From the NCBI GenBank assembly GCA_964459325.1, contig CAYWKU010000005.1, forward strand, positions 95,936 through 159,935: a stretch of DNA of 64,000 bases, in the 5' to 3' direction. The DNA is from CAYWKU01 sp964459325. GTDB taxonomy: Bacteria; RBG-13-61-14; CAYWKU01. The position numbers were made by a program, and so were the translations under genes. The notes under the pieces are model-generated. The model ran no database searches. It was not told the origin of the DNA and saw only the letters and a program-made list of their open reading frames with translations. Positions 7,874 to 14,462 of the stretch are shown here, piece by piece; position 1 is the first letter of the stretch; every line of letters starts with the position of its first letter.

Positions 7874-8896
7874 TTATGCAAAGGCTGCGAAAAGTTTCGG
7901 GCAGGTTTTGCAGAATTCGGGCGGCTTATCCGAGCTCAATGATTTTTTGAACGCCCGGTATTCCTCATTCCTGAGGATGGAGGAAATTTCCTCCCGGTTG
8001 ACGTTTCCGAAGCTGATGTTTTTGAACGGTATCTTTTCTCCATCGATGATAATTTCCGCATCCTCGACCGGAAGGTTGGTAAAAACGCAAGGGGTTACAT
8101 CGCCCTTCACGGAAACCACGACGGCCTTTCTGGCGTTTTCCGTGCAATTATCCAACCTCGGCCCGGCTCCCCCCGCCTGGTAATGGACGTCAATGCCGAG
8201 GCGGCGGCCCCGGGCTACGGCCCCATCCAGGCGGTTTACGATTTTTCTTTTTTCTTCGGTACTTGCCCATGCAAACGATTCACCTTCCAACTCCTGTGAT
8301 GAAACCAGGTCGAGGGTGCTTATGACCACCTGATTGACCGGTTTGTCCGCAAAAAGCGTCGGCAACCTTTCCAGGTCTTTGGAGCGGCTTTTGAGAAGCA
8401 GGTAAGCTATATTAATCAATGGCCTGTCGCTGCCCAGTCTTCGCTTTTCTTCGTGTAACCGTTCTATGGTATCGAATACCTGAGCTATGCCGGTGCTGTG
8501 GCGTATTCGGTCGTTTTCATCGTCCACTCCGGCCAGAGAAAACGCCAGTATATCCAGTTTGGCCTCCACAATTTTTCTTATCTTTTCGTCATCGAGCAAA
8601 GTGCCGTTGGTGGTGGTTCCGATTGTGCATCCCGCACTTTTTGCGACCGACAGCATGTTGAAGAAGTCCGTGTGAAGGAAAGGTTCGCCCCATCCCTGCA
8701 AAAAGACCAGACCTGTATTTTTGAAAGCCGGGGCGATGTTGTCGAAAGTCCGCCGTTCCATATCCAGTTGGGGCCATGAGGATTTATACACGGTGTTCGG
8801 GCAGTAAATGCACGAGGCATTGCAGCGGGTGGTGATTTCCACCTGTATCCAGTCCAGGGGCGGAGGGCGCTTTCGCCGGAGGCGCTCGAACATCAC
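7874..8896 (-). CDS. Radical SAM protein with C-terminal cysteine cluster
   Basis: Cys25, Cys29 and Cys32 in TTRCNASCIYCPN give the CxxxCxxC site for the SAM-binding [4Fe-4S] cluster. GWGEPFLHTDF is the second core strand. The C-terminal third contains scattered Cys ending with EFCKTCPKLF, resembling a SPASM-type auxiliary cluster domain. The family installs peptide or cofactor modifications by radical chemistry; no peptide substrate gene is evident. The start codon overlaps the stop of the upstream membrane protein gene by 4 bases (ATGA), so the two are translationally coupled and perhaps functionally linked. Confidence 0.87.
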   Translation of the reverse strand: MMFERLRRKRPPPLDWIQVEITTRCNASCIYCPNTVYKSSWPQLDMERRTFDNIAPAFKNTGLVFLQGWGEPFLHTDFFNMLSVAKSAGCTIGTTTNGTLLDDEKIRKIVEAKLDILAFSLAGVDDENDRIRHSTGIAQVFDTIERLHEEKRRLGSDRPLINIAYLLLKSRSKDLERLPTLFADKPVNQVVISTLDLVSSQELEGESFAWASTEEKRKIVNRLDGAVARGRRLGIDVHYQAGGAGPRLDNCTENARKAVVVSVKGDVTPCVFTNLPVEDAEIIIDGEKIPFKNISFGNVNREEISSILRNEEYRAFKKSLSSDKPPEFCKTCPKLFAAFA

Positions 8897-9918
8897 CCCT
8901 GTTCACTCGATTGTGGCCGGTCGGCACAAGCCTTGTTGAGAGCCGACTGCACCAGGGCGAAACCCACCGGCATTACCAGCAGCGTCCAGATAAACACAGC
9001 CACCGGCGAACGTAGCCTGGGCTTGTCTTGCTCGGCCCGGCGCCGGTTGATGGTCTCGATGAGCGTGGTGCTCATTATGGGCGCCATCATGGGCACGAAT
9101 GCTATGCCCACCGAGGCTCTCGGGGAGAGCAGCTCACGGTCGTGGCCCAGCGATAACACTTCCCCGTGGATTCTGTAAAGCCAGTAGAGAACATAGAGGG
9201 GGATAAAGGCTATAAGGAAAAAGCTTCCTACCGGATTGCGCCGTTTGGGAGTAAGCTCGTAAAGCCTGTCGGGAGGTTTTTCAGTAAAAACAGCCCTTTT
9301 TACCGGAATAAGAAACCCGATACCAACCGCAAGAATTATGAAAATGGTGAGATATTCACCGAATGCTCCGACATTCAAATTGATACCGCTCGTAACCTGG
9401 TGAAATGCCCCACTCGACAACCTCTCAACAGCGATTAAGACACCAAAGACAATCACAAAGGCCCCGGCGACCCTGTTAGCCTGCGCCAGCAAAGCGGGGA
9501 CCGTTATAATTATTGCTATAATTATTGCCCTTATCGGGATATTGAACAGAATAATACCGAGAGGCAGCATCGCCCCCAGCGGCTCGAAAAACTCGACAAG
9601 TGCCACAACGCCCAGACCAAGGGCCTCCAGGATTCCGGCGATTATAAGCCCTCTCACGGGATTGGTTCTGATTGCCGCCCAGGCCAGATAGATGCCCATG
9701 GCCACCCCGAATATTCGCAGATACATAAAGAAGTGAAAGCCTAAAAAGCCGATGCTCGATTTTTCCCTGAATACCAAAGAATGAATCGAGTTGTTAAGCG
9801 TCATTCCTACAAACAGCGCCAGCACATAAAAAACCAGCAGTCCCCAGAACCTGTATGTGCTCATCATATCCGCCCAGCTCCATACCTGATTTCCTTCAAT
9901 TGACTCCTGAGACTCCAT
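8893..9918 (-). CDS. Polytopic membrane protein of unknown function
   Basis: The 341-residue protein has about eight or nine hydrophobic segments. The last third (NPVGSFFLIAFIPLYVLYWLY onwards) resembles the DUF4234 type of small helical domain, ending with a further membrane helix and a polar tail. I do not recognise a transporter signature. The ATG is preceded by GGAGGTGTAAA. It is the first gene of a two-gene operon with the radical SAM protein, so a role as membrane partner or exporter for its product is possible but unsupported. Confidence 0.65.
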   Translation of the reverse strand: MESQESIEGNQVWSWADMMSTYRFWGLLVFYVLALFVGMTLNNSIHSLVFREKSSIGFLGFHFFMYLRIFGVAMGIYLAWAAIRTNPVRGLIIAGILEALGLGVVALVEFFEPLGAMLPLGIILFNIPIRAIIIAIIITVPALLAQANRVAGAFVIVFGVLIAVERLSSGAFHQVTSGINLNVGAFGEYLTIFIILAVGIGFLIPVKRAVFTEKPPDRLYELTPKRRNPVGSFFLIAFIPLYVLYWLYRIHGEVLSLGHDRELLSPRASVGIAFVPMMAPIMSTTLIETINRRRAEQDKPRLRSPVAVFIWTLLVMPVGFALVQSALNKACADRPQSSEQG

Positions 9919-10028
9919 TTTACACCTCCATACCGGAAATTCATCAAAGCTGAGCGGGCCCGGTTGCTTTTATTTCCCTTTAATTTTGGTTCATCCCAAT
10001 AATGCGCACCTGATAGACGAAAGTTTTA

Positions 10029-10207
10029 TCCCGAAGGGATTGTATAATTTTAGCCCGGGGCGACGCCCCGGGTAATTTCGGCCACACCGGCCATTATACC
10101 CTGAAAGGGTTACATAGACTATGCGACCCCTTCGGGGTAGGGGGTGTGGGTGGTTCCCACCTCCCGGGGCGTTGCCCCGGGCTATTTTATTCAGCCCTTT
10201 CAGGGCT
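10029..10207. repeat. Cluster of short GC-rich palindromes
   Basis: Within the 391-base gap 9919-10309 lie several tight hairpins: CCCGGGGCGACGCCCCGGG (10055-10073), ACCCTGAAAGGGT (about 10089-10101), ACCCCTTCGGGGT (10126-10138), CCCGGGGCGTTGCCCCGGG (10163-10181) and AGCCCTTTCAGGGCT (10193-10207). The two large ones are near-identical copies. The arrangement is that of a REP/BIME-type dispersed repeat between two minus-strand operons. The rest of the gap shows no gene. Confidence 0.75.
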
Positions 10208-10309
10208 GTTTCCTTATTTTTCCGTCTTGATTGCGCCATCCTTCAAGCAGGGGACCCCTCATCACTCCCTCATGAACCGGGTACTCATTTTCCAGATGAG
10301 CTTTACTTT

Positions 10310-11506
10310 TTAATCCTTGACTGCTCCTCTAAATTTGAGGGTTTTTCTTATTGTATTTCTGAAGGCCAGGAAAACAATACCCCCTGTCGCCATTATTACC
10401 CCGCTCACCATGAAAGGCAGCTCGTAGCGCCCGCCCTCCATGAGAAACCCGCTGGCGTTGTGAGCCAGAAACATGGCGGCGGTGTTAATCATAAGTATGA
10501 AGCCGTAGTTGCCTCCCACTCTGCCCCGGTGAAACGTGGTACCCACCAGCACCAGCAAAATGACGTTGAAGAAACCGTCCCCGAAGGAATGCGCCAGCCT
10601 TATGAGCGCCATGGAGGAGAAATTGAAGGAATAGGCCGTTATATACTGGAATATCCCCGACCACAGAACAGTCACTCCGACCACCAGCACCGGCTTCTGC
10701 CCGCCGTCGTAATTCCTTCCCGCCACCAGTGCCCAGAAAGTGAGCCACGTGGCGATGACGGTGAACATCATGCCCATCTGGCTGCGGGATAACCCGACCA
10801 CGTGCTCCATCAGGAGGGCGTAACCCATTTGCTCGAAGCCCACGTGGGTGTGTATGAGAAACATGGTGAGGGTGACTATGATGGCCGCGGGTTGTTTCAA
10901 ATCATGCAGGTAATCCTTCAATTGTATTTTAAACAACGGCGCTTCGGGAGCCGTCAATCCCACCAGCGTCATTACCGCCGACGCGACGGCGCCCTGCACG
11001 AAAACCGTCTCAGGCCCGAAATGCTCTATCAGGAATCCCGCCAGAAGAGGGCCGGTTCCCAGACCTATGGTTCCGCCGGCGAAAAACCAAGCCGTGCGTC
11101 GCCCGCGCCGTTCTTCGCTCACGTGCTTGAAAAAGAGTGCGTTTATGGAGACGTAATAGAGCGAAAACGCCGTCCCGCCGAATATCATCAGCGGCATCAA
11201 AAGGGCCTTAGAATGCACCGCGCTCATCAATGCGCTGAAAGCCACCACTCCGAAAGCGCCCCATATCAGGATACTCCTGGCCCCTATACGGTCGGAAAGC
11301 ATGCCCAACGGGAATATCAGAATCAAAGTGGTCAAAGGGAAGGCCGACTCCAGCGCCCCCATAGCGGCTTCGCGCAGGCCGATTTCCTGGAAGTAAAGAG
11401 GCAGGTATATCAGGAAAGTCCAGTAGTTGAAGGTATAGAAGAAATGGAGGAGGGGGAAAATGTATCCCCGCTTTTCTTCAGCGTTGCCGTTATCGATTGG
11501 CTGCAC
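10310..11506 (-). CDS. Major facilitator superfamily transporter
   Basis: The 398-residue protein shows about twelve hydrophobic helices and the MFS motif-A loop GMLSDRIGARSIL near residue 62. Secondary transporters of this class move small solutes with or against ions; the substrate is not readable. The start used is GTG at 11506, which overlaps the upstream SUMF1-domain gene by 17 bases; its ribosome site is weak. A co-transcribed SUMF1-domain gene immediately upstream is the only contextual hint. Confidence 0.85.
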   Translation of the reverse strand: MQPIDNGNAEEKRGYIFPLLHFFYTFNYWTFLIYLPLYFQEIGLREAAMGALESAFPLTTLILIFPLGMLSDRIGARSILIWGAFGVVAFSALMSAVHSKALLMPLMIFGGTAFSLYYVSINALFFKHVSEERRGRRTAWFFAGGTIGLGTGPLLAGFLIEHFGPETVFVQGAVASAVMTLVGLTAPEAPLFKIQLKDYLHDLKQPAAIIVTLTMFLIHTHVGFEQMGYALLMEHVVGLSRSQMGMMFTVIATWLTFWALVAGRNYDGGQKPVLVVGVTVLWSGIFQYITAYSFNFSSMALIRLAHSFGDGFFNVILLVLVGTTFHRGRVGGNYGFILMINTAAMFLAHNASGFLMEGGRYELPFMVSGVIMATGGIVFLAFRNTIRKTLKFRGAVKD

Positions 11507-12257
11507 AGCGGAATCCGTAACTGTTGTCGTGATTTTCCGGGAAATCTGAATAGCGGTAGGTGGTCCTCACAGCGCTCCACACGTAATCGTAAGAACCGCT
11601 CCGGAGCACTTTCTTTTCCCCCGATGATGGCCCGGATGGGTTTTCATCGGGAGCGTCTTTGTAATAGTCCGAATCGTACCAGTCGGCCACCCATTCCTGT
11701 GCGTTGCCGGCCATGTCCATTGCGCCGTAAGGGCTTTTACCGCGAGGATAGCTTCCTGCCGCCACCGGGTGCTCCTTCCGGCATTTCTTGTAATTGGCGT
11801 GGTCGCAGTCTACCACGTCGCCCCACGGGTAAGGGTTGCCGGTGTTGCCCCGGGCGGCCTTTTCCCATTCGGCTTCGGTGGGTAGTCGCTTGTGCTTCCA
11901 TTTGCAATAGTTCCTGGCGTCGTGCCAGTTGACACCGACCACGGGCCAGTTATCCCGTGGCGCGGGAAAATCCCTTCCCGCCGATTTGCCCAATCTCGGG
12001 CGCCGGCACTTGCCGTCTTTGACGCAATCCATATAGTCGCCGAAAGTAACTTCTTTCTTATCGATGTAGTACCCCTCCAGTTTCACCACCCTCGCCGGGC
12101 GCTCGTCGGGATTGTATAACTCCGAGCCCATGAGAAATTTTCCGCCGGGTACGTATACCATTCCCGGCGGGGGATTTACGGGAGCTCCGGGGCGGGCGAC
12201 AATCGTTATTCCCAGACATAGTAAGATAATCAACGAAATTCTGAACTTAACCGTCAT
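11490..12257 (-). CDS. Secreted SUMF1/formylglycine-generating-enzyme-fold protein
   Basis: An N-terminal hydrophobic segment (FRISLIILLCLGITIVA) looks like a signal peptide. The rest is a C-type-lectin-like SUMF1 domain: GMVYVPGGKFLMGS, VTFGDYMDCV, PVVGVNWHDARNYCKW, RLPTEAEWEKAARG, YPWGD, DMAGNAQEWVADW and the terminal YGFRCA. Genuine FGE needs a particular pair of active-site cysteines that I cannot place with confidence here, and no sulfatase gene is nearby. Many such periplasmic proteins are non-catalytic or ergothioneine-synthase-like. The gene ends inside the MFS gene, so the two form an operon. Confidence 0.85.
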   Translation of the reverse strand: MTVKFRISLIILLCLGITIVARPGAPVNPPPGMVYVPGGKFLMGSELYNPDERPARVVKLEGYYIDKKEVTFGDYMDCVKDGKCRRPRLGKSAGRDFPAPRDNWPVVGVNWHDARNYCKWKHKRLPTEAEWEKAARGNTGNPYPWGDVVDCDHANYKKCRKEHPVAAGSYPRGKSPYGAMDMAGNAQEWVADWYDSDYYKDAPDENPSGPSSGEKKVLRSGSYDYVWSAVRTTYRYSDFPENHDNSYGFRCAANR

Positions 12258-12289
12258 TTTTTAATCTTGCTTAACTTAAGAAAATTATT

Positions 12290-13309
12290 TCAGGTCTTAC
12301 TTTTTTCCCGCTCGTGTATTTTTTTGTAGGCTTCCCCCAGTATTTCCCATACCTTCAAAGGCTGTTTGGCCATTATATCAATGACGTGGCAGCCCTTGTA
12401 TCCCCATGCGAGTATGTTTTTTATTCCGGTTTCATAAATGGTTTCCACCGCCGTGCCGACTTCATCTTCCCTGCCTTCGGGTATTATAAAAGCCAACACC
12501 CACGCTTGCGCCTCTTTATCATATTTCTCCGCGATTTCCTTCACTCTTGAGGAAAGGCCGCCGACAAATTCCTCCACCTCCCTGCCGAAAAGTATCCAGT
12601 ACGGGTCGGCGCCGAAAATGTCGAGGGAGGGAATAAAAGCGATATTTTCCCACTCGGCGGTTCCGGCGGCCCTTCCCAACTCGCCCTCCTCGTCGGGAAG
12701 CACGCAGACGCAGTTTTTCATTTCGAGTTTTTTTGCTTCATCACACATGGTTTGCAGGAACTCCAGCAGCGAGCGGCGGCGAAAAGCCGTCACGTCCTCG
12801 TTAAGCTCAATGGGCATATCAAAACCGTATCTTTCCTTGAACAGACGCCGGCACTCGTTACACATGCATGCCCACGTGCCCCAGGTGGAGCGGTTGAGAA
12901 TGTTAAAGTAAAAATGCGGCTCGTCCCAGAAACATATTTGCGCGCCAAGCTCGGCCGCCCTGTGTATCCACCTTTCCATAAGGTTGCGGAAAGCGCCCCG
13001 GTTGGGGCACGCAGCGGGAAGGCTCCTGCCGGTTATGTCGATTTGCCGCGACTGGAGCGACTGCGCCACGAAGTTGGAAAAAGTCTCGCCGCCGAACATG
13101 CCTCCCACTCCCCACGGGTCCAGGTAAACTTCCATGTCCCTGTCCCTGCTCATCCGCACAATCTTTTCCATCGCGCGGTTGTAGAACGCCATGTCCAGCT
13201 CCGAGTAGCAGTGGACGACACAATTACAGCCGTGCTCCAGCATATCGTCCAGGTCGCGGGCCGCGTGTTCCGGGTCCCTCGTGTGAAAGTAGGATACGCC
13301 TGTCTTCAT
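12290..13309 (-). CDS. TIM-barrel glycoside-hydrolase-like protein of unknown substrate
   Basis: The 339-residue cytosolic protein begins with GVSYFHTRDPEHAARDLDDM and alternates beta strands and helices like a (beta/alpha)8 barrel: VYLDPWGVGGMFGGE, ICFWDEPHFYF and FGADPYW. A short cysteine knuckle, CMCNECRRLFKERYGFDMP near residue 148, resembles the insertion in uncharacterised beta-galactosidase-like barrels. The acidic residues of WDEPHF and a later Glu could be catalytic. No signal peptide is present. It starts with ATG preceded by AAAGGAGCG. It is transcribed alone, divergently from the zinc-protein promoter region. Confidence 0.6.
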   Translation of the reverse strand: MKTGVSYFHTRDPEHAARDLDDMLEHGCNCVVHCYSELDMAFYNRAMEKIVRMSRDRDMEVYLDPWGVGGMFGGETFSNFVAQSLQSRQIDITGRSLPAACPNRGAFRNLMERWIHRAAELGAQICFWDEPHFYFNILNRSTWGTWACMCNECRRLFKERYGFDMPIELNEDVTAFRRRSLLEFLQTMCDEAKKLEMKNCVCVLPDEEGELGRAAGTAEWENIAFIPSLDIFGADPYWILFGREVEEFVGGLSSRVKEIAEKYDKEAQAWVLAFIIPEGREDEVGTAVETIYETGIKNILAWGYKGCHVIDIMAKQPLKVWEILGEAYKKIHEREKSKT

Positions 13310-13332
13310 GAATCGCTCCTTTTTTGGAGTCT

Positions 13333-13362
13333 ATTCTAAAGCATCAAATAGAATAAAGCCAA
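13333..13362 (-). promoter_or_regulatory. Probable promoter of the TIM-barrel protein gene
   Basis: On the minus strand TTGGCT (13362-13357) and TAGAAT (13338-13333) are 18 bases apart. A TATTCT/AGAATA inverted repeat (13332-13337 and 13350-13355) sits in the same stretch and could be an operator. Confidence 0.5.
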
Positions 13363-13446
13363 TTGTTCAGAAAAGGAGGGGAAAAAATCAATAATATTTC
13401 ATCGACGGTTAATCCCATACAAAAATAATTTTTTTCTTATCCCCCT

Positions 13447-13474
13447 TTTACAAATTTTAAAAATGTATTATAAT
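13447..13474 (+). promoter_or_regulatory. Strong plus-strand promoter upstream of a leader ORF
   Basis: TTTACA (13447-13452) and TATAAT (13469-13474) are 16 bases apart in very AT-rich DNA. The predicted transcript would run through the 20-codon ORF at 13499 and on to the zinc-protein gene at 13704, giving a leader of over 200 bases. Apart from these, the 13310-13703 gap shows no gene. Confidence 0.7.
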
Positions 13475-13498
13475 ACTCTGCTAAAAGGAGAAAAGTTT

Positions 13499-13561
13499 AT
13501 GCCTAAGAGGGCACACAGTTGTCATAAACCCGCGGGTTTGACGATGTTCTTTTACGCATGA
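13499..13561 (+). CDS. Possible 20-residue leader peptide
   Basis: ATG at 13499 is preceded by AAAAGGAGAAAAG at ideal spacing and begins about 25 bases after a consensus -10 box. It encodes MPKRAHSCHKPAGLTMFFYA. A perfect 14-base palindrome AAACCCGCGGGTTT (13526-13539) lies inside the ORF and could pause or terminate transcription. It may be a regulatory leader or a real small protein; there is no homology to call on, so confidence rests only on the promoter and ribosome site. Confidence 0.35.
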   Translation: MPKRAHSCHKPAGLTMFFYA

Positions 13562-13703
13562 CCTTTAATATTTATTTCCTTAAAAATGACTTATAAATTA
13601 GTGTATTGAAACAAATTTGACAACGAATGATGATGTTTTTGTTAGCAGCTAATATAGTTAAGAATACTTGGCGTATGCCATAACACAAGAAAGGAGAAAA
13701 TCG

Positions 13704-14099
13704 ATGGCTGCCAGAAAATCTCAAAAAGCCGGCGTTCTAGAAAACCTGATCCAGAAGGAAGTCGCAAGGGCTGTAAAGGATACGATAAAGGACCAGAATT
13801 TGGCGACCTCCAAGGAGGTTAAATCGCTGACCGGCGAACTCAAACAAGTGAGAAAACAACTGGGCCGGGTTTCGGCCGGAAAAACGAAAACCAAAACTGA
13901 CGGAAGGAAACGCGCCGGCAGAAAACCCACTTACACCACCTGCACCGTTCGTGGCTGCAATAAGCCCCACTACGCCAAGGGGCTTTGCGCCAGCCACTAC
14001 CAGAAAGAAAGGCGCGAAGCCACTGCCGGAACCGGTGCCAAGGGCAAGAAAAAGAAAGCCGGCAGAAAGCCCGGTCGGAAAAAAACCGCCAAAAAATAA
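13704..14099 (+). CDS. Small Lys/Arg-rich protein with a Cys/His zinc-binding motif
   Basis: 131 residues. The first 60 form a predicted coiled coil (VLENLIQKEVARAVKDTIKD; SLTGELKQVRKQLGRVSAG). Residues about 79-104 carry C-x4-C, then G-x-C-x2-H (CTVRGCNKPHYAKGLCASHY), a short zinc motif seen in some phage and HNH-associated proteins. The tail is extremely basic, with AGRKPGRKK repeats that recall AT-hooks or H1-like tails. Nucleic-acid binding is inferred. ATG at 13704 follows AAAGGAG at 8 bases; the longer in-frame start at 13668 lacks a ribosome site. A strong terminator follows the stop, so it is monocistronic. Confidence 0.75.
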   Translation: MAARKSQKAGVLENLIQKEVARAVKDTIKDQNLATSKEVKSLTGELKQVRKQLGRVSAGKTKTKTDGRKRAGRKPTYTTCTVRGCNKPHYAKGLCASHYQKERREATAGTGAKGKKKKAGRKPGRKKTAKK

Positions 14100-14127
14100 C
14101 CTGAAGAATATTTCCCATAGGTTATTT

Positions 14128-14179
14128 AAAAAACACCTCTCCTGTCTTTTGGAGCGAGAAAAGAGAGAGGTGTTTTTTT
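14128..14179 (+). terminator. Strong rho-independent terminator (bidirectional)
   Basis: AAAAAACACCTCTC (14128-14141) pairs with GAGAGGTGTTTTTT (14165-14178), giving a 14-bp stem flanked by A- and T-runs. It ends the zinc-protein transcript 28 bases after its stop codon. Confidence 0.9.
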
Positions 14180-14189
14180 ATTATTCCAT

Positions 14190-14362
14190 ACCCCAAGATT
14201 CCCCGTTAAGGGTAGCACATCTTGACCGCAGGGTGGCTTATGGCGGGCAAAAGAACCTGAGACCTGCTATCACCTTCCCGGCGCCGAGCGTATTTTTATG
14301 TAACCACCGGGAGAGGTCAAGGTGTGAAAAATGCCCTTTTCCTTATCCGGGAATCTTGGTAT
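14190..14362 (+). ncRNA. Candidate structured RNA, copy A (possible cis-regulator)
   Basis: The segment folds as a closed multi-helix structure: P1 CCAAGATTCCC (14193-14203) with GGGAATCTTGG (14349-14359); P1b AAGGG (14208-14212) with CCCTT (14334-14338); P2 CACATCTTGACC (14216-14227) with GGTCAAGGTGTG (14315-14326); P3 GGTGG (14232-14236) with CCACC (14304-14308). A second copy lies upstream of metY on the other strand, sharing TAGCAC, TGACCGCAGGG, CTTATG and GTGTGAAAAA, with compensatory changes in P2 and P3. It ends about 100 bases before the glycosidase-like lipoprotein gene. The consensus does not match SAM-I, cobalamin, TPP or c-di-GMP-I riboswitches as I know them. No gene is supported in 14100-14462 otherwise. 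Confidence 0.6.
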
Positions 14363-14462
14363 TCCATACCCAGACTTGCGATATGAAAATTTTTAAGCTT
14401 AATTCTCACCTCGTCAATATGGAAAACAACCGGATGGAAAAATATACAAAACGGGAGGGAAC

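Noticed and set aside
9991..10239. 82-codon minus-strand frame in the palindrome cluster
   Set aside because: It consists of the repeat itself; the sequence is composed of hairpins and has no ribosome site.
10802..11932. 376-codon plus-strand frame across the MFS and SUMF1 genes
   Set aside because: It is antisense to two recognised genes and has no start context or domain.
11490..12257. Functional formylglycine-generating enzyme
   Set aside because: The catalytic cysteine pair could not be placed and no sulfatase is encoded nearby; only the SUMF1 fold is called.
14190..14362. Cobalamin riboswitch, because of an AACCTGAGACCTGC stretch resembling the B12 box
   Set aside because: The other conserved core blocks of that riboswitch are absent and copy B does not keep the stretch.
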